Shown here one piece after another: positions 21,990 to 33,022 of a stretch of 37,619 nucleotides of DNA. Both the position numbers and the translations under genes were made by a program. The notes under the pieces are model-generated. The model was not told where the DNA came from. It saw nothing but the letters and a program-made list of their open reading frames with translations, and did not search any database. This DNA is from Chara braunii. Lineage: Eukaryota; Streptophyta; Charophyceae; Charales; Characeae. Positions within the stretch are counted from its first letter, which is position 1, and each line of letters starts with the position of its first letter. The DNA lies in the NCBI GenBank assembly GCA_003427395.1, contig BFEA01000614.1, forward strand, positions 125,180-162,798. The letters run 5' to 3'.

Positions 21990-22244
21990 AGAGAACAGTT
22001 TCAGAGAACTGAGAGAAAAGTACGGTAAGACAGTGAGAACAGCAAGACTGAATTTTCAGCAGACTGTGATAATTTTTGTATGGTCAATTCAGTATTTCAA
22101 TTTTTCAGCATGTCAGTTAATTTTCTGTTTCAACAAGCAACAGAGTCAATTAGACTATATCTTTGATGCAGGGCTACATTCGATCCATGAGTGTCAAGTC
22201 CCTGAGAGTTATCCTTATGATAAAGAGAAAAACATGATGGGCAT

Positions 22245-22425
22245 AAAGAAGTTCAGTTCTGTCTGATCGAGAGTTATTGGCGGAAGGACTTCGTGTCTCT
22301 TGACTAAGTTGTTCATTCAAGAAATTCAGATGAGGACAGACATAAAAAAATTCAGCTTTACTTGACTGAGAGTTGTCAGTAAAGGGGCTTCGTGTTTCTT
22401 ATCTAAGTTGTCTGTCTTCACTCAG
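22245..22425. repeat. Two tandem units of about 97 bp with internal hairpin
   Basis: Both units share AAGTTCAG or AATTCAG, GAGAGTT, GGCTTCGTGT or GGACTTCGTGT and CTAAGTTGT. In unit 2 TTTACTTGAC pairs with GTCAGTAAA (22357-22383, one bulged base) inside an outer stem GACAGAC/GTCTGTC (22335-22341 and 22410-22416). It follows the pol relic and probably belongs to its 3' non-coding end. Confidence 0.6.
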
Positions 22426-22452
22426 ATGAGATCAGCATTTCAGTATTTCCTT

Positions 22453-22620
22453 GAGACTGACGGGACGTCTCTTGGAATAGAAATTCCCAGCTGAGGGAAG
22501 AGACCTCTCTGGGGCAAACACTAAGCATCTTTCTTTAGGCTGAAGGGAGGTCTCCTACAAGGGCTTGATGCTGGTTATCATGTTGCTGTTCAGTGCCTCT
22601 TGAGACTGAAGTGACGTCTC
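22453..22620. repeat. Three copies of a GACTGA..GACGTCTC motif
   Basis: GAGACTGACGGGACGTCTC (22453-22471) and GAGACTGAAGTGACGTCTC (22602-22620) form 5-bp hairpins. The middle copy (22536-22557) reads TAGGCTGAAGGGAGGTCTC plus CTA, where the closing arms have changed to TAGG/CCTA. A variant set of small hairpins in the 3' region of the pol relic. Confidence 0.55.
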
Positions 22621-22997
22621 TTGAGAAATGTTTGTCCTGTTGTGGGGCACTAACAGTCTGCTTGTGGGTTATGATGTGCTTGCCTGATCGTCTTTGCCTG
22701 AGATCTTCTTCTCTAACTTAAAGATGCATTGATTGCCGGGGCCAGTCAGAGCTTTACTGCAGTAGGTTGCAATTTGGTGGGGTCAGCAGGTCCCCGACGC
22801 GAGTGTCGAATTCCGTAGTCGACTGAGGCTAAGACTCCGGGGGTCTGGCCTGTGAGGTCGAAAGGGGTCGGCTGAAACCCTACCGCAGTCAGAGGATGCA
22901 ATCCAGTGAGGTTCACCAGAGCCTGGAACTGTGGTTAAACCGAGTCCCACGTTAAAAAATATGGGCGGGGCAGCCAGCGCCCTAGGCAAAAAACTGC

Positions 22998-23778
22998 TTC
23001 ATATATGGCTTGGTAAAAATCTGGGAAGTCTCCTTTTTTAAAGGGAGTGCTGCCCAAATTTTTGCTAATTCAGTGAGTTAGAGAAAATTGGACTTTAAAA
23101 AGTTAGAGGCTATTTCTGTCTTCATATTCGGGCTGATATAAATTTTGGAAAGACATTTTTCCTACGGGAAGCGCTGCCGAAATTTTCTTAGTTTGAAAGA
23201 GATAGATTATATTTTGACAGGTGACGATTCTGGTTATCCACCCTGAATAGGGGAGCTTCTGTCATTAGTCTACCTTTGCTTCGGGCACTTGTTTACGGGT
23301 AGACTTAGACTTAAGATCGCGATATGGAGACTATTCTCCATTGACTTATAGATCTAGCTTGGGGATTGACCTATCTTGTGTTACAGGTCCTCTTAATCGT
23401 ACTGATTCAGGATTTGGGTTAGTAGATTCAGCTTGATCCTACAAGGATCATCTTCTGTTATCACTGATAACAGGTCGGTTGTCGATTCGTCGGTTTGCGA
23501 TTCGACTCCAATTCACTCTTGTCACTCAACCTAAAGGCTTTAGCCTTGTGGTTTGAATTGTTTCATTGTGTTTTCACCCGGACTTTATTGAATGACTGTT
23601 TAATAAAGTACTGAGTATTTATTTTGGGGAGTTGCACAAGAGTGAGGTTTGTATGGCTAAAGCAAGGGGTATGAGCATAGAGGATGGTTGAAATTGACCC
23701 CGTGTAGTGCGTGAACTTTTGTTGAATCTTTGATGTGATTGCATGTATGTTTGTGGTTCGGACTCTGGATGAGACTGT
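22998..23778. repeat. LTR-like block, copy 1 (second copy 36821-37619)
   Basis: A 781-bp block repeated 13.8 kb downstream in the same orientation with high similarity and small indels. It starts TTCATATATGGCTT in both. It contains two tandem two-tier hairpins (23015-23063 and 23140-23185) and an AATAAA (23602-23607) held in a hairpin. A likely reading is the 3' LTR of the pol relic and/or the 5' LTR of the gag-bearing unit downstream. Clean TG/CA ends and a primer-binding site were not found, so the boundaries are those of the visible similarity. Confidence 0.7.
23602..23607 (+). promoter_or_regulatory. Candidate polyadenylation signal in a hairpin
   Basis: AATAAA lies in the right arm of the stem CTTTATT (23583-23589) and AATAAAG (23602-23608). 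The same arrangement is kept in the second copy (AATAAA at 37443-37448) although the loop differs by a base. This suits the R region of an LTR. Confidence 0.45.
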
Positions 23779-24119
23779 TTGCGATTACATACATAAATGG
23801 CTGAGAGGAGTCCCACTGTAACTGTGAGAAGTGATCGTCTTGCATAAATAAACCTTACGTATATATTTATATGTGCCTTGGGTATGTGCGCGGCTTGCTG
23901 CGATCGCGCATAAGGGTTAGCCGGAATTATGGCTTGAGAGAAAAGGGAATATTTTTAGAGACTTTTATAGTCGGACGTTGGTCCTGGGCCAGGATTAAAG
24001 GTCCTTGTCCAGGACATCCCAAGCCCTAGACTCTGTCGAGAAGGAATTTGCCCTCATGCAGAGCCTATTTGCCTTGCCTACCGAGACACTCAGACCAAAG
24101 GCCGGAGGGCTCGCGGGGG

Positions 24120-24213
24120 TTGCACGACTATTCCTTCAATCGTGCAATATCGTGAGGGATTAGACCCTCACGACACTTCGAGTCTGACACTTGAGTGTCA
24201 TAAGCGGTACTCG
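24120..24213. repeat. Three consecutive perfect hairpins
   Basis: TTGCACGA/TCGTGCAA (24120-24147), TCGTGAGGG/CCCTCACGA (24150-24173) and TGACACT/AGTGTCA (24185-24200), the last enclosed by CGAGT/ACTCG (24179-24213). The stems follow one another almost without gaps. Upstream, near 23970-24020, TCCTGGGCCAGGA is a further small palindrome. Possibly part of an LTR or leader RNA. Confidence 0.7.
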
Positions 24214-24214
24214 G

Positions 24215-26290
24215 ATCCATGAGGGACCGCTTGATTATGGACACTACATAGTACACCATCATTTCGACTGCTTGCGTACGCTTGCATTGCAAGTCGATAT
24301 GAGTTAGTGCTGTGTCCACGCGGTTTTATACTAAGTCTCGCGCGCGACGCCTATCCGATTTCTGCATCGGAGAGTTATGGGATGGCTAGTGAAGGGACTA
24401 GGAGTGTTGTCGCGTTGTTTGATGTGCGTGTGTGTNTTTTATTTTTGTGTTCGTAAAGTGGTGTGCGCGTGGTGAGTGGGATACGTCCTAGTCGACCGAT
24501 GACGGACCTCGCTTGGGATTTCAGGCTCCCCAGCGCGTCGGTTCGTGTGCAGGTCCGATAGAGGCGTATTACCGGGCGTACCCCCTATGCTACAGCGAAC
24601 GAGAAACTCCCTCGGCTGGTCCACCTCTGCGATTGCAGCTGATCAACTTTCGTACTGTGCACTGGTAGCTCGGTGGGGATACGCCCACCAACGGGAGGTG
24701 GCAACTCCCGTAAGGTGGAGGTAAGTCGTGCCTCGCGTAGGNCCTATCCTGTCGTAGGGGCTCGCGAGAGGTATGGCTGGCGCACTCGGCCGGAGCGGTT
24801 TGCGGAAGCTCCATGTACATTGTGACGAAGGATTTAAACCAACTCCTGCGTGACACGACCGGGAGGGTCCTGCGCTGCCCCGTGCGGTGCCGGACCGATG
24901 CGCTCGACAGGTGGTGTCGTTGCCGGGGATAACGGTTGCCTACGGTTGTCCCTGGTGGAACGACATCCGGGTATGGGAAGTGAGAAATAGGCAAACTGAG
25001 AAGGTTCTTTGGGTTTTACGGATTAATCGATTGATGGGGTTGGATAGGGAGCGAATAAGGGTTGATCGTGCGAGTTGACGTTGCTTGATGAAGTAAGGGT
25101 GACAAGAGAGTGATAGGCGTTTTGACTACGCACTTACGTACTCTGACTAGCATGATGGTAGTTTGAGTTGAGTATTGTATTTGACTCTGATAGTTGATTG
25201 GCTTGGGCGGTGTTTTGCTTGATTGATTTAGCTGAGGTGAAATGGGATGATGCCAATGTGACTGGGCAAGTTTGTTGTGGGAGTTAGCCTCATAAGGTAT
25301 ATATTATGGCTAAGGGAAGTTACCCGAGTGGTCAAGAGAGCAATGGGGTACTTTGGCTTTATGGCGTGGTAGAGGGTGAGTAAAAAGGGAGCCGATTATG
25401 TTAGAAGTCATCGAAGGGACTTCGTGGACAGTTAGGCTAAGGAGGGCGAAGGCCTTATGAGCATAGGTTAAGATCCTTGAGTCTGGGTTTTAATCAGTTG
25501 TTCGACTACGGGACGTAGTAAGTCTGTGTAATACCTTCTTTGCGAGGAGGGTATCTGATCGTAGAGGCAGTCGGGGTAACATTAAAGGAGCTAACACCTA
25601 GATTATTTTGCTTAACTTCGGTGGGGCAATGGGTAGTAAATGATGTTAGATCTTCGCCTGGAACTTTCCTAGGTTTGGACCATCCACTTGAATCTATGAG
25701 TTGGAACAAAGGACTTGAGGCTAACTGCCTGAGGGCATTTCTATTTGAGTTATAAGTTGAGCTTATTCCTATATGTCGGATACTGTCTTAGTAGGCTTGC
25801 CTAACGTCTGATTGTGTGAGGTTATGTGCTTGATGATTATACTTCCCTTAATAATTTATCCTTGTCAGAAGTATTTACATGGGCTAGGTATCTGAAGTAT
25901 GTATTTGAACTATGCAGTCTGCAGAGATTTATATGAGTGTCTCAAGTCCAATTATCGACTTACGACTGTTTATTAAGTCTATGTGTTTGGATTGCTCCTC
26001 AAAAGGGGGTAGGAATATTAGACAGAATCCAAATCTGATGCGAATTCAAAGGTGAATTGAGTGAAATTTTTGATATCTATGAATGCAATATTATCGGGAT
26101 ATATTACCATTATTATTTTTCTCTGAACTGGGTGGTTATAAACACTGGAAATGATGAATTTTAGTGAAAGATGATATGAAGTTAAGGCTTCAAGGGTAGG
26201 GATTGTATATTGCGATCGCCAGCATGGTAACGGAAGGCGTATGCTGGACGTTTTTTTGTGATGGGCAGAACCCAGACCAGAGGGAAGGCA
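24215..26290. other. Non-coding stretch upstream of the gag-like frames
   Basis: No supported gene. Two single Ns (24436, 24742) show unresolved bases. Frames up to 134 aa on the - strand at 24590-24994 cross one N and show no domain. It may be the leader of the LTR element. Confidence 0.35.
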
Positions 26291-26294
26291 ACTC

Positions 26295-26938
26295 ATGATG
26301 CCTTATGCTAGGGAAGATCACAATGTGGTCTTGCCTGTTAGAAAGGAAGGACTCGAGGCATCCTTGCCGAGGAGAGTCAAGGAAGGAGAGTACATCTCTT
26401 CCTGGTGGAGCACACTGATAGGCGGGGGTATCTTCATCTGGATCGAGTCCGGTTTTTATGATAATGAAGATTGTGCGATCATAAGGGTAACCCTGTATAG
26501 GCATGAGGTCGAGCTGGCACTTGAACACGGGAGTATGCTTGCGAGGCCATTAAGGATAGCTGAGGGGGCCATGGACAAATGGGCAAGGGACAGGGTCCAG
26601 GAAGGGGAAGAGCGAGTAGTAACCCATGTAGAAGTCAGACGTGCCGATGAGTTTAGGCTTCCTTCTGCCCCGGTCTGCCCGAATTTCGAGCAGAGGAATG
26701 TTTTGGGGGACAGGAAAGGATAGAGGTTGCAGTAGAAGCTGCTGTGAGGACGCGAGAATGGGGGTACGCACGATATACGTGCGAGCTGATATATGGGTTG
26801 TACTTGGACCAGAGATTTTTTCCCTATAGCCAAGAACTCAGGGACATTGCCAATGTGGTCGATGCCTATGCGAGCTCCCATTATCCTGATGAGGAGGTTG
26901 TAAACTGGGACGAGGTCCGTGCGGTGGCTGGCCGATAG
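26295..26938 (+). pseudogene. Frameshifted protein of unknown function upstream of gag-like ORF
   Basis: An open frame of 142 codons (26295-26723) is followed by a frame in another phase (open to 26938). A single frameshift near 26700 joins them into about 210 codons. The sequence is not low-complexity (for example GGGIFIWIESGFYDNEDC, ELIYGLYLDQRFFPYSQ), which suggests it was once translated. No family was recognised. Its position 550 bp before the gag-like frame suggests an N-terminal or accessory part of the same retroelement. The first part has no clear upstream promoter or start context to decide the start. Confidence 0.45.
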
Positions 26939-27491
26939 AGGGTGGCTTTGTATCCTGCCAGAGGGTGTCCTTTATGGGCTTGTGCACATAGGTGAGTATG
27001 AGAGCAGGGTTGGTAGACTAATCGATTGCGTGAATTGAACACCTATGTTTTAGTCGGCGGGGTCATGACGGTATGTCGAATGGGCCATGAGGCATGTATA
27101 TATGTATTTTAGTGCATGCGGTGTATATACCGGATCCTAAGAGACTCCAAGTTAGCCTAGGTAGGCTTGCTCTCGAACCTTGTGTCTACCCAAAGGGTAG
27201 GTTGGTTAGAGTAGAAGGGGGGGGTCTCGCCTATGATATGAGTAAGGGCATCAATAACGCTTGTGACCTCGATGACTGTCCGCCCAAACCTGGCTTTGAG
27301 GGCCCTGCCGATGTGAGGTGTATGTTGTCTATAGGACCCTCTAGCTAAAGTTAAGGTCATATGGCGTAGATGGAGAGAGGGTTGGTGTGAATTAAGAGTT
27401 AGCCATCTCTACTAGCCTTTTGTTTTGACTTTCTTGCGTCACAACCTGATGATCGATTGCTTGTCCTGCGTGCCAGGCCGGTACCAGCATC

Positions 27492-28835
27492 ATGGCCGAA
27501 GAAAGTGGGTTTGCCAAAATCCTACTCTGGAGAAGTACCTGCTTCAGTAAAGTGTTGTTGTGTTGGTCAGTGAGCAACTCGATGCCCCCAGAACTTCGCG
27601 TCTTGCTGGTTCAGGGAAGAAAATTGTCTGCCTTCCTACGCGGCTATCATGCCTTCGGTCTCATGAAAAGGTGGGAGGAGAAGGTGATGTGGAGCATGTT
27701 GCCACTGTTTGTCCGCGAAGAGTTGAGTGAGGAGGTGTATACCCTTATGCTAAAGTCGCAGACCTGGGATGAGCTGGAAAGTTCCCTGAAGATGAGATTT
27801 CCAGAGGATGGAGCGGAAGGCCAGCTTGGTGAAGACCTTGAGCAACCAGCTGAGGTTACGTCAACACAAGGAGAGTTGAGTGATATACAGAGGCAAGTTG
27901 GGATGTTAGAAGAAAGGTTGATGCGATTGGAAGAAGCCCGGTGTGGCAAGAGGAAGGCCTCTGAAGGAGCATCGAGTGGGCCGGTTGGGCAGGGTGAGGC
28001 AGAGGCAGGGGAAGTTCATCTGAGGTTACTCCTCCACAAGGGAACCTCGAAGGGGCGAGCCTGCGCCCCGGAAAGAGGCGAAGGCGAGGGGTTCATTGAG
28101 GTAAAGGAGGAGCGGGAATCTAGTATGGTCTTGCCTATCATTGCGCCTGATCCGAAGAGAGGGCTCATCAACGTGGAGACATCCTCAGCTGCGAGTCGGA
28201 AGGAGCAAAAGAGTGAGTGGTGGACAGAGCATTGGGCAAGGGCGGTATGTGATCGTTGGGGAAAGATTGGCCGCACCCCTCAAGGAAGTAAAGAAAAGGG
28301 TGTAATGGGAGAAAAATGGAAGCCTGAACCTCCCAAATTGACAAAGGCTCAGCTGAAGGCGAGGAATCGGGCCCAGGGAGGCCAAGGTACCGGAAAGGGG
28401 CAGGGCATGCGGGAGGAAGGGGCCATCCCGCAAGAATTGGGAGGAAAGCCATCACAGGCGGGGCCTCTGCCGACTGAGCGGGCATTATACGGGTCGTGGA
28501 CACCATACGGTCAAGTGGGACCAAGGCCTATATATAATCCATATCTGTCCTGGATGCAAGGCCTGTGTTTGGGCCCACAAATAAGTATGATACCGCCTAG
28601 GCCTCCCGCAGTCCAAATTCGGCCAACTCTGCCTATGGGACTGTTGCAGCCACCGACACAGCGGGTGCCACAAGGCGACATGGTCGGTGCGGAAAGCCAG
28701 AGGCGGGGAGCTCGAAGAGGCCGCGGGGATGGAGGGCGCAACAATAAAGGACGAGGTAGCGGCAGAGGAGGCACTGGAGGGCGCGATGGACGCCAGTGGA
28801 ACCACAAGGGGGATGTGGGGAAGAAAAAGGCATGA
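27492..28835 (+). CDS. Gag-like protein of an LTR retroelement (447 aa)
   Basis: The longest intact frame in the window. Residues about 45-105 (FLRGYHAFGLMKRWEEKV then WDELESSLKMRF) have the spacing of aromatic, Lys and Leu residues seen in the capsid-like domain of Ty3-type Gag. Residues about 128-150 (DIQRQVGMLEERLMRLEEA) form a short heptad coiled coil. The C-terminal 50 residues are Arg/Gly-rich (RRGARRGRGDGGRNNKGRG), a likely RNA-binding tail; no CCHC zinc knuckle is seen. No protease or RT follows, so this would be a gag-only unit needing Pol from elsewhere. It lies between the two LTR-like blocks. The start ATG at 27492 is the first in frame, but a later Met (M31) could also serve. Gag assignment is by pattern, not by search. 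Confidence 0.65.
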   Translation: MAEESGFAKILLWRSTCFSKVLLCWSVSNSMPPELRVLLVQGRKLSAFLRGYHAFGLMKRWEEKVMWSMLPLFVREELSEEVYTLMLKSQTWDELESSLKMRFPEDGAEGQLGEDLEQPAEVTSTQGELSDIQRQVGMLEERLMRLEEARCGKRKASEGASSGPVGQGEAEAGEVHLRLLLHKGTSKGRACAPERGEGEGFIEVKEERESSMVLPIIAPDPKRGLINVETSSAASRKEQKSEWWTEHWARAVCDRWGKIGRTPQGSKEKGVMGEKWKPEPPKLTKAQLKARNRAQGGQGTGKGQGMREEGAIPQELGGKPSQAGPLPTERALYGSWTPYGQVGPRPIYNPYLSWMQGLCLGPQISMIPPRPPAVQIRPTLPMGLLQPPTQRVPQGDMVGAESQRRGARRGRGDGGRNNKGRGSGRGGTGGRDGRQWNHKGDVGKKKA

Positions 28836-29890
28836 CAAGCAGCAGTTGGACGGAAGTCGGGTAGGAAAGGTGGCCAAGGGAGTGCCAAAGGGAGAATAGG
28901 GTGACTGAAAGATGTAAAGAGGTGATAGAGGAGGTGAGATTAGAGAGAATATAGTAGTGTGAGGGAAGGGAAGATTCTAACTCGTGAGCCGATAAGCAAT
29001 CAATCAAGGGATAATCCTGGACCGCTTTGGGCTGGTTTACTATAATAAATTAAATCTTGTATATGTGAACGTAGAAATAGGCTAGCGCGATTGTTGATCG
29101 TGTGGTCCCATGCCTCACATTTGAGCTAACAAGGATCTGACTGTATACTAAATAAGCTGGGAAGAGTGTATACACTAAGGTGTTGTGAGTGTATATGAGA
29201 CCCTAAAGAGACCTTAAGGTAGGTGGGGTAAGTGGCTCCCAGGTTCTTATGACTGCTTAGGGGTAGGATGGCTATAGCGTGATCAAAATGTGAGAGTGGG
29301 TCATGAGTGTAGGTAGTATGTTGTGCTAAAAGACCGTGTGAGGATGCGATATGGGTTAAGGACCACTGATTTAGCTTGATCATGGTAGTTGGCTCCCTTA
29401 GGCATGTACTTTAAGGATATCACCAAAAGGTTCAAAGTAAAATGGTTGTGCTTGGGGGTTGAGTTCGCTTTTGGCCGCACGACCCTGAATTATAAAGGTA
29501 TACATACCCATGCGCTTGTAAATAGGGTATGCGTGGAGGCTTGGTAGGGTTTGAGTTTGAATTCGCGTAGCTTTAAGGCCTCGAGGGTGCTGTGACGAGA
29601 TATGAGCGGGGAGTATGAGCAGCGCTTTGACTCGAGGTTGTTGTGAACTTACAATTCATTGAGACATGATAGGCCTTGGGTCATTTAAAATTTAGGTATG
29701 TCTTGAGTTATACAAATTTTTTTTTTACAGGTGAGGGGTACGATTACGCCCTATGTGGACCTGCTTTAGTTAAAGGCTCTAGCCAGAAGGGAGGCATCCT
29801 TTGTGTGATACTGGTGTCGATTTGAGTCGGGAGTATTCGACTTTAAGTGTATACAAGCAGTTCAAGACTATATTTGTTCGCCTGAGTTGG
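28836..29890. other. Purine-rich then mixed non-coding stretch after gag
   Basis: No pol-like frame in any phase. 28860-28980 is rich in AGG and GGGA words. Nothing else is supported. Confidence 0.4.
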
Positions 29891-29896
29891 GATGTT

Positions 29897-29912
29897 ATAC
29901 CCTTGAGGGTAT
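29897..29912. repeat. ATACCC/GGGTAT hairpin
   Basis: ATACCC, TTGA, GGGTAT. Compare the ATACCCTT hairpins at 9406-9425 and 31618-31637. Confidence 0.6.
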
Positions 29913-30156
29913 CTGAGTTGGAACGTTGTCTAAGACTATTTTTTTATATATGACGATCACAATCACTCTCACATGTGTGGATTTTATCTTGATGAATGGT
30001 GATTTTGTGTGGATTTTGTGAGAATGAATGGATGTGAATTGTCTACTCTCCAGTATACTCGTGCGATCTGCCCACAGACGGGTGATAGGGCCGAGTATAA
30101 GGAGAGGCAGTGCAGTTCGTTGGGTGACAGAAGTGTGAGAATCCTAAGGGATTTTG

Positions 30157-30273
30157 CGAGTCTATGAGACTCGAATACTTACCATGTCGGATGTTTTATG
30201 GTTGAGTTGCGAGGAGGGCCCATAAGCAGGTCCCTCAATTGAGTTGTGGAGAGGACCCATAAGTAGGTCTCTC
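30157..30273. repeat. Hairpin cluster with CCATAAG loops
   Basis: CGAGTC/GACTCG (30157-30173) is followed by two tandem units of about 38 bp. Unit 1: GAGGG, loop with CCCATAAG, CCCTC (30214-30236). Unit 2: GAGAG(G)ACC, CATAAGTA, GGTCTCTC (30249-30273). The stems changed together (GAGGG/CCCTC to GAGAG/CTCTC) while CCATAAG stayed. The same loop word occurs in the hairpin array at 35.3-36.4 kb. Confidence 0.6.
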
Positions 30274-31571
30274 AGTTTGAGTTGTTTTATGGTTGAGACC
30301 CCTTCAGGTTAAGGAAGGTAGTAATGTTGTTTATCGGAAGACTCATCTCCAAAAGGGAGGTGTTTTAAAAAGGGTCGCGTGATAGCTCATCCTAGAAAGA
30401 GAGGGATGGTTGGGATACCTATTGGGAGAGACCTCCTTCGTGGGAAAGGTGGTTCATAGATTTAAGGGCATGGTAAGCAAAGTTTGAATTGATAAAATCT
30501 GACGAAAGGAACCAGAATTACGGATTGTATCATTGGTGGAACTAAGAAGGTCGCAAGTCAGTGCATTAAGATGTCGTGGGATGTGTGGTCTGTTAGCTCT
30601 AATCAAGTCAGTGGGCCACGACCTTGTGTGAGCCTAGCGGTGAATTTGTTTGTGATCGTGAGAAGGGGTCGTGCTTTCTATGTTGTCCCATAAGGAGCTG
30701 GTAAACACCTTTAAAAGTGAGACAGACCCCTGCGTAGTCCCACAGCGGGCCTGTGGTCTGTTCTGCGACGCACCGTCTAGACACTCGTGTTAATCCTAAG
30801 GCATATTGATGAATACCAAGCTAAACGGTAAAGGTTAGCACCTCTAGGGCGCAACCCCTATTGGATCGCTGCAAGCCAGCACAACCTGGCTGCGGAACCA
30901 CGTCTACCAACGGGGTAAGAGTTTAAGGGGTTATGCACGCCCCAGGGAATTACTCCGGTTGAATGGCGGGGAATATGAGTCGAATCTTTTAGGAATCATG
31001 ATTGAATGTTTATCAAGAGGATACCTATCGTTGCATAACCAACAAGAGGATACTACCGCTAAAGCAACAGTGCGGTAGGCCGTAGATCTGGCTCGATCAA
31101 CCAGACTATGGTGGGCCAGGATGAAGACCTAGCATTTTTGTACTAGACTACAGAAAGAGCTGAGATGAGATTTAAGTATATATATATACATATGCTTTTG
31201 ATTGTGAGGATTTTCGCGAGGAAGGCGAGAGTGCCTTCTGGGATCTCTTTGAAGGCCCGCGTCCCTGGGTATGACTCTGCTTACGAGAAAGAGTCTAGCC
31301 GGGACACTCAATGAGAGGCTGGCGTTTGTCTAGGACAAGGGGGAGAGGACAGTTTAGAGGGCCTTTGGAACTTATGTTGTAGTACCGATGCGTAGTACAC
31401 CGGCGTCCTAGTGTCAAGATAATGGAGACCCAGGTTAAAACCCTGGTGGCATACAGTTGTGTGGGCACAGATTGTTGGAGGCCTCGAACCTGAGTCTGTC
31501 GGCTAATCGGATTGGTTCCTTTCTCGTCAGCATTTGGAATGTGGATAGATTTATAGCTTTCTGATTTGGCG

Positions 31572-31637
31572 AAGCGACGGGGACGTCGCTTAATATGGTC
31601 TGGTAAGCTGTCGGGGCGAATACCCTTACAAGTATTC
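31572..31637. repeat. Two hairpins around a TGTCGGGG
   Basis: AAGCGACG, GGGA, CGTCGCTT (31572-31591) is a perfect 8-bp hairpin. TGTCGGGG (31609-31616) then leads into GAATAC/GTATTC (31618-31637). It is related to 9396-9425. Confidence 0.5.
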
Positions 31638-31739
31638 CGTGCGAGGCGGGGTTCTGTCTGTGATTTATGTTACCTGGATAGTTGACTAGGATAAAGAGTG
31701 TGTGGGCGGGCGGATTTGAGGCGCGCATGATCCTTTTAG

Positions 31740-33020
31740 TTGATGATGATTGAAGAGTCGGCGTGATCGCCGGCCGAATGTTTTTTTTTATTTTATTAAA
31801 CAGGGATTAAAAAAATTATGGCTCGTTGATTTATGTGCTTGCCTGTGACCTGTGCGTACGTGCGGAGGACAGCATCGACAACAATGCGACTTCTGAAGGC
31901 GTTTCGGTAGCTTGGCGCGTCGCGCAGTGTCCGCTTGTTTAGGCGTCCGCTGGAGCTAGACCCAGACTTGGGCCTAGCATTATTGGTTACGGCATCGGAC
32001 TTCTATCTGCGGGGTTCACGGATCGAGGTCGAGCGGCGGCGACCCGCGGTCATTAAAGTAGTACAAGGAAGGCCGAGGGATTGAGGGCCCGACGGGGCTA
32101 CCCCTTTGGTTTTGCCGATGGCGACGTCGAGGCGGTGTTAGCGTTTTTCTTTTTCCCCGCCTGTCATCCTTTGACGATTAGCATTTTTCTAGATATTCTA
32201 TTATTTTTGTCGTCGTCCGCCAACCACGAATTAACCGCGGTGCGACGAGCACCGTGGACCTTAAAGTCCTCATTTGAATGTTTGCTACTACCGTAAAGAC
32301 CTGCGTCGGGCCATTTCACTTAGGCCCGCGCTTGGGCGCCCACAAGACCCACGCCTCGGCTCCGCAGATTGTTATGAGAGGCCGGAGTGGGACTTACCCG
32401 CGGCAAGGCCGAAGGGGTGGTGGGCCTTGCTTGGAGGAGAGGGGGTAAGGGCGAGCGGAGCAAACCAGAGACTGGGCACAGCGGAGGCAGGGGAGTGCAG
32501 CGGCATAGCAAAAGTGCAGGGAGCGAAAGGTACCAGGTCAGGTGGGAACTGTGAGAGGGGGGCGGCTGGTAGAATGAGAAAGGTCGGGTGCACGCCGCTG
32601 TCGGGTTGTGAGGCAGAAGGAGTAATAACGCAAAAGGGCCGACGGTCGGAGCGCTGCGGGGCAGTTATTGGACGGGCGTTGAAGACAGTAGAAAACACAA
32701 TAAGGCAGCGGGGCAGCGCAGTGGGAGGCAAGGCGGAGCTGCCAGAGCAGCCGCTGGGCAAGGGAGTAGGAGGGGGATAAACCGGGACAAGAAGGTGTGT
32801 TGGGTGCATGCGGAGGAAGAAGGAGACCGGCGGGGGCGGTGAGAATGTCGGACGAACCACTACGTCGGGTGCTGTCGGACCGGTGGTAGTGGGGACAAGC
32901 GGAGAGGGGCGGCCTGAAGGTTGGGCGCAGGCGCGAACGGGAAGCAGTGCGGAGGGACAGAGGGCGACGGAGCAAAGAGGGAAAGCTGGTGCAGACGGAT
33001 AGTGAGGTAAAAAGGCGGAT
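31740..33020. other. GC-rich stretch without a supported gene
   Basis: Long overlapping frames on both strands (168 codons + and 239 codons -, 32274-33091) reflect high GC and few stops; both are compositionally biased (Gly/Arg versus Pro/Ser) and show no domain. A coding exon cannot be excluded. Confidence 0.35.
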
Positions 33021-33022
33021 GG

